From the NCBI GenBank assembly GCA_027922465.2, contig BQMF02000025.1:400001-464000 (forward strand): a stretch of DNA of 64,000 nt. The letters are read 5' to 3'. The translations under genes were made by a program, and so were the position numbers. This stretch comes from Turritopsis dohrnii (Eukaryota > Cnidaria > Hydrozoa > Anthoathecata > Oceaniidae). Position 1 is the stretch's first letter; every line of letters begins with the position of its first letter. Under the pieces are notes generated by a model. It did no database searches, was not told the DNA's origin, and saw only the letters and a list, made by a program, of their open reading frames with translations. Of this stretch, positions 11,507-22,770 are shown one piece after another.

Positions 11507-12055
11507 TCAGTCAAATAATTCATCATGCGCATCACTTTCCATATCACTCCTAAAGCTGTCGTCACTATCACTGCCTGATTCATTGAAGCCATCCTCGGCT
11601 TCGGCTTCCTCTGTATCATCTATCAATAAATCAGCAATGTTTTCAGGAAAGGGTTGGTCAATCCATTGGATGCTCCCATCAAAGTTCCAGCCGTGTTCTG
11701 TGATATCTGGCAAGGTCAAATATGGATTCTCTGTCCTCTTCCATACAGCTGCAACATAATTAGCCCGATGCATATGGAGAACTAGAGAAGTATAGCATGG
11801 TGGTATACACGATAGATCGATAGCTTTACTTTCCTGTGTCTGCTTTTTCATAAACATATCGAATCGTGTTGCATTCACTGACTTCTTCTTAGATCCATAC
11901 AAACAACAAACATATTCCTCCAACGTACCAACAACACCTGAATCTAATTCATATGTGTTTCCGAATTCCGAAAAAGCTTGAAGAAATCTGTCATTCTTTG
12001 TCATCACCTTCCAGCTGCACTTCTTGCCTTTACGTAAAAAGGCAGATATATACAC
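11507..12055 (-). CDS. Uncharacterised repetitive-family protein, C-terminal part
   Basis: An open frame of 182 codons. It has a conserved-looking core (LEEYVCCLYGSKKKSVNATR, then IPPCYTSLVLHMHRANYVA and a C-terminal HGW) and a long acidic Ser/Asp/Glu tail (about residues 140-182). I recall the same arrangement (LE-x-F/Y-C-x-LYG, LPPC, HxxRANY, GW) in many unnamed repeat-associated proteins of cnidarians and fish. I know no function for it. The N-terminal part should lie in further exons to the right (higher coordinates). An upstream splice acceptor is plausible just before residue 1, so the initiating Met may not be the true start. Confidence 0.5.
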   Translation of the reverse strand: MYISAFLRKGKKCSWKVMTKNDRFLQAFSEFGNTYELDSGVVGTLEEYVCCLYGSKKKSVNATRFDMFMKKQTQESKAIDLSCIPPCYTSLVLHMHRANYVAAVWKRTENPYLTLPDITEHGWNFDGSIQWIDQPFPENIADLLIDDTEEAEAEDGFNESGSDSDDSFRSDMESDAHDELFD

Positions 12056-12528
12056 AGCAAAATCCTGTATTCTTAAATCAATAAAAAAAAAAGTTGATAC
12101 AAGAAATTTCGTTCTAGTCAGAATAGCAAGAAAATAAATCTTATCAAGAAAATTTATTATACTGTAGATTCTAAATTCTGATGTTGAAAGTTGAAATTCT
12201 TAATGAGTTTCTTAAAGTTGGTGTTTATTTTCTTGTATCTAGAATGACAGTAGGGCAAGAAAAACAATAATTTGTCATGATGTCGTTTATTACATTAAAA
12301 CGATCTCATAAAAGTTAAGACAAAATATAACATATTAACGTAACATATCTTTTTATCTTACATAAAAGTAGAAGTTTAAGAAGTAAAATAAGGAACTTCT
12401 AATTTGAAATGCAGATAAGATGAATGAAATGAAAAGATAAAAGATGTATAGCAGATAAAAAACCCAAACTGGCTCAAACTACAACAAATGCTCTGGTTTC
12501 ACCAGTAAACAAAACAACAAGTTACTTG

Positions 12529-14194
12529 TTATAAGTCAATCCCAGCTTTAAATTTCGTATATTCTTCGTACACACTGTCCAATGTTTTAGTTAATGTTTC
12601 TGATACTTTTGTATCCTTGAACACAACGTATTGACATATTGTAAAGGCACATTCTAAGTGCTTCGGATAATCAACATCAAATAGGTAAAATGCCGCTAGC
12701 AAGGTGATAAAACCATGAGCCAAGCGTTGTTGTTATGGAGCAAATTTTGCATCCATGAAATACTATGACTGTTTCATTATCAGTGTGGATGATGCAAGGC
12801 ATCTCCATTTTTTGTATAGCCTTTAAATCAAACGACTCCTAAAAAAAGTAAAGTATTTGGTAATAATACAAGTAAGTTTAACTAAGGTTGATTCACAACA
12901 ACAAAAAACTCACAGTATAAATAAGATCAGGAGTTTTTTTAAAACTTTTTTTCGTTGGAAATATCTTCCACAAGTTCTGTATAATGAATAAAAGTTTACA
13001 TTCTAGAAAAACAAAAACAGCAACATTTAAAATTCTTAATGTCACAAAGAAAAATCATAGTTTATTATAAGAATGAAAAATATATTACAAACCTGTTCCT
13101 TGCTTTGGTGGCCCTAACTTCTTTGTTATGCCATAGTATGTAATATTGTCAATTTCGTCAAGGAGACGATCAACACAAATTTGAATGAAATTCCCCTTTG
13201 CCTGCTGATCATGATCTGTCCCCTGTATCACTAGATTGGCTTCTTCAATGATCTAGAAAGTAACCACCAAACCATCACTTTCAATTGACTTGATAGAATG
13301 TAACAAATTGCATGAACCTACATTAGCAATTGCTTGTTTCAAAGGTAAATATCTTCCACAGGAATATTTAAGTAACATAAAATGTGAAGCTACATACGTG
13401 ACGGTAATGATTAAAGCATTTATACTTTTCCATGATAGTGTGAACTCTTCCCTTAGGATCACAATTCAAAATAAATTCACGACGTGTTCGAAATTCTTGT
13501 TTTAAAAATGATGTTATAACTGAATGATCAGGATTTTTTTTCCCAGTTTCCAACTTAATGTAGTGATAAATTTTCTCAGCCATTGCTAAAAATACAATAT
13601 ATATCAATATAAACAAAGATTATCTAAAGGGGATTAATTTTGTGGTGTTTGTGTTATTAAATTTTGTACCACAGTTAATTCACATATGTCAAGATAGTGG
13701 TACATTGATAATCAACTGCAAGACTACATTACACAAAGAAATACAATTGCATACTAAACTAACAAGGTGTCATGACAGGTTCACTTGATGGCTCAGGTGA
13801 GTCACAGACATCAGAAGAATCTTCAGAGATATCATCGTTAACCACAGCCTGCAACATCTTAGGGATTTTTCTGGGTCGTTTAATTGGGTTGGTATTTTTA
13901 AGACGGTCCTTAAGCTGCTTGTAGATCTTTCCGTAAATTGAATTGGAAGGAAATGGACAAAGTTTAAGCCACATATCTGCGCTCAAGTACAAAATGAAAT
14001 GAAATGAATTAATTTAAAAAATGGTTCGAAAAAGTACTAACATATTTTGTGACAGAATCCATAAGTGACTTATATCTTGTTACAAGTGACTTGGCCATTT
14101 CTTCCAACTCAACATTCAGCGGATATCGATTAAACGGAGCTTCAGTGCTCACTGATATTTTTCTCCTTGTCAACAGGGGAGGCACATCTGACAT
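12529..14194 (-). pseudogene. SAMD3-like multi-exon gene remnant
   Basis: Minus-strand exon-like pieces in order: 14194-14009 (NRYPLNVELEEMAKSLVTRY), 13992-13759 (KIYKQLKDRLKN, then an acidic tail), about 13600-13400 (FLKQEFRTRREFILNCDPKG) and 12723-12529 (YLFDVDYPKHLECAFTICQY). The YP-x-L-x-x-MA-x-x-LV, R-x-x-x-L and DYP...AF pattern matches how I remember proteins annotated as sterile alpha motif domain-containing protein 3-like in fish and cnidarians, most of unknown role. Splice signals between the pieces are plausible but unproven (for example an AG acceptor before 13978). The set could be a decayed copy or a low-expressed gene. Confidence 0.42.
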
Positions 14195-15428
14195 TAGGAA
14201 CTAACTCTTCCCCTGAGAAATAGGCTATTGTAGATGCACTGGACTAAAGAAAGTTAGGGCATTCATTATCAATAAATGTTTATTTCCTGGTGGAACTTTA
14301 CGGATATAAAAGTATATGAATACACATTATATAATATATATAATGTATATAAAAGAAAACATTATACAGAAACTCACATTTCCTGGGCTTGAGATATCAC
14401 TATGCTGAAAACCAAATAAGTATGAATTAATAAACTTTCAGCGACATCTTGAAAAACAGTGATTAAAAAAATTTTGGTCTATCAAAAACATGCCTTGAAC
14501 AAATTAATAGATGAATTTCTGTCTTAGTTATTTTGATTAATCACACATGCAGGAAGTGTATTTTCAATACTGCTTTGGCAGAGAAATGCTTTCTTTTCAT
14601 CATAAAAAGCTGCACAGAAAGTTGACAGGTTATCTTGTCAGTAGTAATCTTTTTAAGTATCATGTTTATATATTTTTTATTATCATAATGTGGCCTTTTG
14701 TTTCAATAAATAAAAGGTACTAAACACACATTATGAATGTTTCTAATTTAACAGAGTGAATTGTTTTATTATCCAATCAAATTTAATAATTTACACTTCT
14801 TGAACTTGGTTGGATGGTGAAAACAAATATGTGAGTGAAAATTTGAGATTTGGATAAAATGAAAGAATTTTATTTCATCAAAAAAATGTGACCTCTCTAC
14901 TTACAACTTCTGCTGAAGAGATATCATTTTCTTTTTCTTCCTAATGAGGCAAAATAACACAGATAAATCCAAAATGCTACAGCATATATCTAAAAAGTTA
15001 CATATTTAGGTAGCTTTTTTACCTGCAACCCTCCACAAAATATATTGGGAAAACTTAAAATATTGGTTTTAAAAGGGAAAATGCCCCAAGCCAAGCCTTA
15101 AAGTTCATATGACCAGGAAATATTTTCAAGAGATCATCTCTCGTCAGAGACAGTACATCATTGACAGTTAATGCCATTTCTATAAATAGTATATACATCA
15201 ACTACAAATTGTTAGTCAGGCCAGGCAATCAGGGATCAGAGAGAGGAAACTGTTTTTCAATCACAAACTGGAAAGCTTGCAATTAGGCAGGGCATTGCAT
15301 GAGTTCAGCGCCCATGACACATCGTTTGAAAATTTCCGTTTGCTCATTGCTTGATAGTTGTTGACATATTTCAAAGGTTACCAGCAAAAATGTCAGCCGC
15401 CTTCGCATCTACTTCTTGCAGTCGCTGG
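14195..15428. other. Intergenic AT-rich DNA
   Basis: No coding region. A palindromic AT run (ATATAATATATATAATGTATA) lies near 14328-14348. Nothing else recognised. Confidence 0.5.
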
Positions 15429-16246
15429 AAGCTTGGTCCCCACTACGGCGATGAATCTTCGTCGCTTTCATATTTCGCGGCGATGTTTTTTTATGCCATT
15501 GGTGGGGATGAAAAGCGACAGGATTTTAAAATTCTTCGCGCAAAAAATGAAGCGATAGCAAAAGCGACGGATATCAAAACTTTTTGATATTTCATCGCTT
15601 TTTCTATCGCCTTATTTTCATTGTTTTTCGATCTCAAAGAAATACCGCCTATAAATTCAATGGAGATTAATAATCATTTATTGTTTTTGAGCGCGTGGCT
15701 ACCAGAAGCTCAACATTTTCGTTTTGAATAACAACATTTTGATGTATACTTCAGTAGTAAAGAAAAATATAAAAATAATTTAAAAATTTAACACGATGGG
15801 CCGTAATTCTTGTGATTTACAAGAAGAAGAAAAATTGTGTGAAGAAGTAAAAAAATACAAATGCTTGTATGATAAGGCGTTTTCTGGTTACAAAGAAAAA
15901 GATAGGATAATAAATGCATGGAAAGCTGTTGATGAAGCACTTGGTTACAACGAAGGTAAGAACAAAAATATTTCAAGTTTATTCCAGGGCCAATCGAGAA
16001 GATAGACGAAGCCTTCTGTGGAATAGATTGAAAATACAGCAATATATCTATAATAATAAAACAATAGAAAATGTAGTAGACTATTATCACAAACAAATTG
16101 GTGGAAAATGGAGTGTATTTAATATAGATGCGATTGAATTTTCATGAAGAATAAACTGATTTAAGGAGTTTTTTATAAAATATTTTTCTCTCGTCTCTTG
16201 AAGTGTTTCATATCAACAAATCTTACGTGAAGCGGGTGGTTTCCAC

Positions 16247-16972
16247 ATGCCAACCACAAGATCACAGAGCATCTCTTTCTCGGAAGAGATGATTCAACAT
16301 TTGGACAACCTTATAAAGCCACTAGTGACTAATGCAAAACTTGAAGAAATGCTGACAATCCTGAAAAACGACCTTATCGATAGGTTTGAACAGAGACTCA
16401 AGGAACAGGATGAAAAAATCGAAAGGTTAGAATCAAAGGTAAAAATACAGGAAACAGTTATTGCCAAACTAGAAATAAAATGTGACGATAACGAACAGTA
16501 CAGTCGGCGTAGCTGCTTACGCATTCACGGCGTTCAAGCTGGAGAAAAAGGAGAGGATGTTATGGATGTTCTCAAGAATTGTTACAGCAAGCTAAAACTA
16601 CCGTTTGATAAAGCAGAAATTGACCGTGTGCATAGAATAGGTAAAGCCCGATTTGACGATGTTAAGAAAGTTAAAGTAAAGTCAATCATTGTAAAGTTTA
16701 AAAACTGGGAAGCTAGAAAAAAGCTATATTCAGCAAGACCGAAGTCTTACGTAAATGGCGTAAAGAAACCAGGTATGCAACCTTTTTCTGTAAGTCTTGA
16801 TCTGACGAAAAGAAGATATGAACTGTTAAAGACTGCCAAGGGAGTAATTGAAGGTAATAAAGATGTTAAATTTGTTTTTGCTGACATTAATTGTTCCCTG
16901 GGTATCAAGTTCAGTGACGATTCCATTGAATATTTTAACACAGAGAATGAGTTTAGCTCATTAATTGCTTAG
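16247..16972 (+). CDS. LINE ORF1 protein (coiled coil plus RRM-like, L1 ORF1p-like)
   Basis: An intact 241-codon frame. Residues ~15-85 are heptad-rich and charged (coiled coil). Then comes RRSCLRIHGV, the sort of beta-strand that opens an RNA-binding RRM-like core in ORF1p/transposase_22 proteins. Its likely role is an RNA chaperone that coats element RNA. It is followed after 114 bases by ORF2 in the same direction. No stops or obvious lesions. Confidence 0.75.
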   Translation: MPTTRSQSISFSEEMIQHLDNLIKPLVTNAKLEEMLTILKNDLIDRFEQRLKEQDEKIERLESKVKIQETVIAKLEIKCDDNEQYSRRSCLRIHGVQAGEKGEDVMDVLKNCYSKLKLPFDKAEIDRVHRIGKARFDDVKKVKVKSIIVKFKNWEARKKLYSARPKSYVNGVKKPGMQPFSVSLDLTKRRYELLKTAKGVIEGNKDVKFVFADINCSLGIKFSDDSIEYFNTENEFSSLIA

Positions 16973-17086
16973 TTTATCACCAATTTGTTGTGCTTTACAA
17001 TAGATAAATTGTCATAGATTGTTGTGCTATTTGTTATTTATTTCTTTGTTTATATTTTATGGATGCATGGATTCTTTCTCTAATAC

Positions 17087-19559
17087 GTGAAATGGGACTG
17101 TTCGTGTTTGGAGGGTCACCTTCTGCACTCCATCATGGGGATAGCAATTGAGCAGTATAGGGCAGTCGTGGGTAGTTTTGATTTTACCACATGTTTTTTA
17201 CTTCTTCACTGTGCTGAATTGCGCAAGCGTGCTGTCCGATTTTTGTTATTAGGTGTATTGAGGCTTTTTCTTATACCCCAAATTTTACACTTATTGTTCG
17301 TTTTCTGCCTCATTCTTTTATCTGGTGATGTCGAGCGTAATCCTGGACCGCAAAATAGTAAATCCAAGTCACTCTCGGTCTGTCATTGGAACCTAAACGG
17401 TCTTTCGGTTGATGACTTCGCGAAGCTTTCTCATATCGCCACATTTTTGTCAATTCAAAAGTTTGATATTTTTTGTATTTCGGAAACGTTTTTAAACTCT
17501 TCCATTTCAGATGATGACCCACGACTTCTTCTGACAGGGTATAACATGTTACGTTGTGATCATCCAGCCGACACAAAACGAGGCGGTGTTTGTATTTATT
17601 TTAAGGAGCACATACCACTAGTTCGCAGGTCTGACCTAACAACCCTATCTGAGTGTGTAGTGTGTGCACTTAGATTTGGTTCCAAGACGCTTTACCTTAC
17701 TGTTCTATACCGTTCTCCTAGTCAATCTGCAGATGAGTTTTCTACTTTTATGGACAAATTTCAAGACACTATTGTTAACATCAATAGTTGCTCGCCTGAT
17801 TGTTCTCTCTATTTGGGTGATTTTAACGTCAGAAATGCGAACTGGTGGAATGGTGATACAACAACAGCGCAAGGACTTGCAATGTCAGACCTAACCCTGC
17901 AAAATGGTCTATCCCAGATTATTGATGAGCCCACCCATTTACTGCCAAATTCTGCATCATGTATTGATCTTATTTTTACATCGGCTAACGTATATACTTT
18001 AAATTCAGGGGTTTACCCGTCATTATATCCAAGATGTCATCACCAAGTGATATTTGCGACTGTTAATTTCCAAATCCCATTCCCTCCGGCGTACCAGAGG
18101 CGAATATGGGATTATGCAAAAGCTGATACAACTGCTATTCGTAATGCCATAACTTTTGAAATTGTTGACGGACTTCCTGTCTATTAGGTTTCAAAGGGTT
18201 GTCCTTAATGGCAAAGAATCTGAATGGCAGCAAATCATAGCAGGTGTACCCCAAGGCTCGATTCTCGGACCATTGCTTTTCCTAATATACATAAATGACC
18301 TCCCCGAAAATATGGAATCGACAGTCGATATTTTTGCTGATGACACTTCACTATTTTCTTTGGTACTAAATGCTGCTGTCTCAGCTAGGGAACTAAATGC
18401 TGATCTTAGTCGAGTAAGTGAGTGGGCTCGTCAGTGGAAAATGTCTTTTAATCCGGATCCATCTAAACAAGCCGTTGAGGTCTTATTTTCGAAAAGGATA
18501 AGTGTTGCCACAACTTATGATATTTATTTCAACGGTGTACCTGTTGCTTGCGAAGATGTTCAAAAACATCTTGGCCTTTACTTAGACAAAGAGCTAAACT
18601 TTCGTCATCATCTGAATGAGAAGATATCTAAAGTCAATCGCGACATAGGAATGTTAAAGCGACTGCGAGGTAATCTGCCAAGAGACACTCTTTTGACAAT
18701 ATATAAATCTTTTATTAGGCCACATCTTGATTACGGTGATGTGATTTACGACAATCCTAGAAATGACTCGTTTACCCGGCGTCTTGAATCCATTCAATAT
18801 CAAGCTGCTCTAGCCATTTCTGGATGTTTCCGTGGAACTTCAAGTGAGAAACTATACAATGAACTTGGACTCGAGTCATTGTCAGACCGAAGGTACTGTA
18901 GACGAATGTGCATGTTTTACAAAATTGTAAATGGCACAGCCCCTCAATACTTACAAGACATATTACCAAGGACTTTTTCCCAAAGGTACCCTCTAAGGGC
19001 TACCAACGCAATACCCCCAATGTTTGGTCGAGTTGAATCTTTCAGAAATTCTTTTTTTCCTTATTGTATAAGTGAATGGAACAAGCTTGACGGTGGGCTA
19101 ACGGGTCTTCCAAATTTGTTAATGTTCAAAAGGGAGATTTTGAAAGGTCGTAAACCTATGACCAACTCGATCTATAGGCTAGATGACATACCTGGAGTGA
19201 CCTTGATTACACGACTAAGAGTAGGCTTTAGTCACTTAAAAGCACATAAATTCAGGCACAACTTCATCGATACGCTTGACCCTTTCTGTACGTGCCGTAC
19301 TAATTCGGAGGAATCTACTGAGCACTACCTGCTTCACTGCCCAAATTATTCAAACTTACGTATTGTTTTATTTAATGACCTCCATGATGCGAACGTTCCT
19401 TTTATGCCTCTTTGTAGAAACGCTCTTGTCCGACTGCTTTTGTATGGAAATCCAATGTTTAAGGATGCAACCAATCGTCAAATTCTTAGATCGATTGCTA
19501 AGTTTATCAAAGGGACTGAGCGCTTCAGTCTGTCTCTTTTTATCGATACACCATTTTAG
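17087..19559 (+). pseudogene. LINE ORF2 polyprotein (APE endonuclease and RT), internal deletion
   Basis: The N-terminal ~75 residues are hydrophobic and lead into SGDVERNPGP, a 2A-like motif. The APE domain follows (CHWNLNG, CISETFL, LGDFNVRN, CIDLIFTS, CHHQVIF). The frame then jumps at about 18160 from APE sequence directly into the late RT (LTDFLSIRFQRVV, GVPQGSILGPLLF, DIFADDTSLF), ending in a different frame with a stop at 18185-18187. The early RT blocks and linker are missing, perhaps 250 codons judged from the family. The C-terminal region has the CR1-like LRVGFSHLKAHKFRHNF and a CTC...H...C knuckle. The deletion should abolish activity. Confidence 0.78.
17324..17350 (+). other. 2A-like translational stop-carry-on motif (GDVERNPGP)
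   Basis: Codons for GDVERNPGP, matching the 2A consensus D-V/I-E-x-N-P-G-P, lie at the end of a hydrophobic stretch at the N terminus of ORF2. In APE-type LINEs of other invertebrates such motifs split the N-terminal peptide from the endonuclease during translation. Here the separation would fall between the last Gly and Pro. Confidence 0.78.
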
Positions 19560-20259
19560 AGTCTGTTTCCATGCTATACGTTGTGTGTGTGTTTTTTTTT
19601 TATTCTGTCTTAGCTTTTTGTTTCAAGGCTGAATACCTGGCGATCTCACCTTCTGGTGCTTCGAAGGTGTTCAGTCTTACGTCCCGTTTTGCAACATGAT
19701 GTTTTGTAACTTCTTTCTCATAAAAAAAAAAAATAATAAAAAAAAAAAATAATAAAACAAGAGCATTGTCAAAAATAATAAGTGATCGAATACCTAGGTA
19801 TATAGGACATAGCAGGAGAATTGGAAACCTTGAAATGTTTACAGAAAGCTATTACCGAATCTTCATCCCCACCAAAAGTCCGTAATGAAAATGAGACAAT
19901 AAATCCTGATCAGGCTTTTGCTAACTTTGTAGCCCTTGAAATGCGCTGCCTCAGTTTACATAGTAAATCTCGATTTAAGAATGAAGTTACAAATTTGTTG
20001 TTCAAGTACCAAGAACAAGAAGCGGTAAAGTTTTCGCCTTCTTACATGTCACCTCCAAGTGGAGTGTCATCAAGAATTCTTGAAAACCAGCATTACTCTA
20101 AGGCGGGTATGGAAGACAACAACAGTGGGAGGTGGTATCATAACATATCTTCATTTTTACAAAATTAAAGAGTGGACACGTCCTTTTGCATATATATTTG
20201 CCTTTTGTATTTTGGTCTCTTTTATTGTTTTAAAAAACATTAATATGTTATCTAATATG

Positions 20260-21693
20260 TTATTTTCTTCTCACATAATCAAGCTGCCAACTTACTTTAC
20301 CCTCATTATTAAGGTAGTCCTTTAAACTATCACGCATGTTAACCGCATCCTCCTTGTATCGAGATCCACGCACATTGGGCAGATCGACAATGCCGTTGTT
20401 ATTTCTGATTTCTTTGCGCCATTCACCTTGTCTTATTTCCCCACTATCATTCTCTGAATCCACAAACCCAGCGGGACAATACGAAGCGTTATCTGTTTGG
20501 CCTAAATAATTATGAAGTGCGATACATGCCATCGTGTATTTTTTGCAGTTTTGCACGGATGCTTTTATTGGGTTGGTAAATATTCTCCAACGAGCAGTTA
20601 AAATTCCAAACGAATTTTCAATGACACTCTAGCCCTAGATAGACGATAATTAAAAATTCGTTGTTCCTCACTAAGTTTTCCCGGATACGGTCGCATCATC
20701 CATGTTTTAAGGGGAAATATCTCATCGCCAACCAAGTAGTATGGTAATGGATCGTACTCACACCCCTGTTATGCTTCAGGCCTTGGCACTTTCAGAAGAT
20801 TTCGTTCAAAACCTTTCCCCATGTCACTATTTGCGAGCACTCCACTGTTATTATTGCTACCACATTGCCCAACGTCAATCAAGGTGAAACAATAACGAGC
20901 ATCGCAAACGGCTAATAATACCAAACTAAAAAATCCCTTGTAGTTGTGATAGAGTGTTCCGGTGTTTTCAGGGCATTCTATTCGGATATGTTTGCCATCT
21001 ATCGCTCCAATTACATGCATGAGATTCCATTGGTCTTCAAAGCCTTTCGCAATGTTTTTCCAATCGGTTTCAGATTGCGGCGCTTGTAAATACTTTCCGG
21101 AAAGAACTTGATAGATTGCATCACATGTTTCCGAAGCTATTTTAGACACTGTATTTCTACCAATTCGAAATGAAAACGTTAGTGAAACTTGAGATTCACC
21201 TGTAGCTAGAAAGCGTAATGTTAATGCAAGACGTTCTGCAGCAGGAATGGACTTTCTGAAGGATGTATCTTGCTTCGTTATAATTGGAGCAACCAGAGAA
21301 AGAAGATGGTCAAACCTTTCCGGTGACATGCGTAGAAATCTTAATAAGCAAAGAACACAATAAAACAAGGTTTATCATGAAAATGTACAACTAAGAAACA
21401 AAATAAAATCTTGTTTTCTATTCCTGAATGATGTGCCTCTTATCTAGCTAGCTAATCGTTTACAGAAAAAGTATGAAATGGTCAACGAAGTATTACCTGA
21501 AGTGGTTTTCTCTATCGTTCAAGCGTAGCTCTTGGATAATTTGATTGTACGGGCCATGCTTTTCTCGTTGTAAAAAAATTTTACGAACCCAAAATCTTCG
21601 TTTTCGCTTCTCATTTCGTCTTCGAATTTTTCTTAGTAGTAACATGGTACTAAGAATGAGTATTTTTTTTTCTTCTTTCCAACATGTTGACAC
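20260..21693 (-). pseudogene. PIF/Harbinger DDE transposase
   Basis: Exon 1 (to 21497) encodes a basic start (RFWVRKIFLQREKHGPYN). The intron 21496-21340 has GT/AG ends and joins NHF to RFLRMSPERF in frame. Exon 2 carries the helix-turn-helix and catalytic region (GAIDGKH, Asp 1; LIDVGQCGSNNNSG, Asp 2). A stop at 20769 interrupts the sequence, which resumes as YLVGDEIFPLKTWMMRPY in another stretch. The C-terminal 20556-20260 (CIALHNYLGQ) matches family ends. Stops and shifts between 20560 and 20770 make it a pseudogene. Confidence 0.8.
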
Positions 21694-21870
21694 TTCAACA
21701 TACGTATATAAACTTAAAAATTGTGCATAAAAATATTTTTATTTAAAAAAGCGATGATAGGTGGGGATGAAAAGCGACCAAGGAATGCGATGAAAATAAA
21801 GCGAAGAACTTTCGAAAATTCGTCGTCGTTTAGGCGATGAACCTTTATCACTGTAGTGGGGACCAAGCTT

Positions 21871-22349
21871 GAGAGACATCGTTCCAGTAAACCCATGTGG
21901 TGCTAGCAACTAGTAATTTTGTGATTTCGTGAAGCGCGTGCGCCGTGTGCATACATGTATGCAAATTCACAGACCATTCGACTTTAAGAAGATAAGAAAG
22001 TAGAAGGCTTTGAACTTTCCAGTAAAATTACTTAAACAGGTTTGGAGATATTATTAAAAAGGAAAATATGTTTGAATATAATGTTTTTCCTATCATTCAA
22101 AAAGATTTATTTTTTCTATATTAATCTTTTTCCAGTATGTATTTTTTAGAAAACAAAGTAAATATTTGTGATTTACCAAAAATTAAACTTTCATATCAGA
22201 AACCCAAAAAACAACAACAAATCAATGATACATGAAATGTGAAGTTTGTTTTAAGCCAAAAAACACATAAGTTTCATTTTGCTGGTAATCAAAAAATAGA
22301 AGTTACCAGGAGTTTGTCACAAAGTTGAAAGTTCAAATTATTTTCAAAG
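21871..22349. other. Intergenic AT-rich DNA
   Basis: About 480 bases between the Harbinger end and the next gene. No feature recognised. A promoter for the downstream gene would lie here, but no TATA or initiator stands out. Confidence 0.4.
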
Positions 22350-22734
22350 ATGGGGGCAGTATACACGTGTTTATGCTGCAATCAGTTCCAATGTCTTGGG
22401 TTGCGAGTTTTATTGAATCATATTTATTGTTGTCACAGTCAAAACTTAAACTTTAAAACTAAATGTGTTGTTTCAAATTGTCCTTTATCGTTTACAAAAT
22501 ATAATTCCTTATACAAACATGTTGTGAAAAATCACCAAGAAATTTATAATGCGAACCAAAATGCTTCTGCTCAACTGGAAGATGATCATCTTCCTGTTGA
22601 TGAAAGTGCTGACTTTCAAAATGGCTTACCAAGTCTGCAGGGAACCAGCTGTATTTTTGACGATCATTATAACAATAGCAGTAGTGACAGCAGCAGCCTT
22701 CAGGATTGTGGTGTTGATGGCAGTGGTAGTAGTA

Positions 22735-22770
<36 letters not shown>

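Larger units (their letters stand above)
16180..19765 (+). mobile_element. CR1/L2-like non-LTR retrotransposon (LINE), internally deleted
   Basis: It contains an ORF1 coiled-coil protein, an ORF2 with AP-type endonuclease and RT, a short 3' UTR with an inverted GAATACCTGG... / ...GAAGGTGTTC-like structure near 19629-19675, and an A-rich tail with TAAT interruptions at 19722-19758. It lies inside the Harbinger element in plus orientation, so it is the younger insertion. The 5' boundary is estimated and I could not identify a target-site duplication. Confidence 0.8.
15796..20168 (+). pseudogene. Harbinger MADF/BESS-type accessory protein, split by LINE
   Basis: Exon 1 (15796-15955) encodes a MADF-type helix-turn-helix (LCEEVKKYKCLYDKAF ... 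RIINAWKAVDEALGY). Its donor is GAAG/GTAAGA at 15955/15956. A second coding block lies beyond the LINE at 19821-20168. It includes a BESS-like helix pair (FANFVALEMRCL ... RFKNEVTNLLFKY). In Harbinger elements this partner protein imports the transposase to the nucleus and binds the termini. The LINE inserted between the two blocks. Between 15996 and 16150 the frame is uncertain. Confidence 0.65.
15429..21870. mobile_element. PIF/Harbinger DNA transposon, interrupted by a LINE
   Basis: An 18-base terminal match in inverted orientation, AAGCTTGGTCCCCACTAC at 15429-15446 and its complement at 21853-21870, bounds a 6.4 kb interval. Subterminal GTGGGGATGAAAAGCGAC occurs at both ends (about 15503 and 21752). 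Inside are the two genes typical of Harbinger elements: a MADF DNA-binding protein on the plus strand and a DDE transposase on the minus strand. Removing the nested LINE (about 3.6 kb) gives a normal Harbinger size of about 2.9 kb. AAGCTT flanks both ends and is itself palindromic, so the target duplication cannot be separated from the terminal repeat. Confidence 0.82.
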
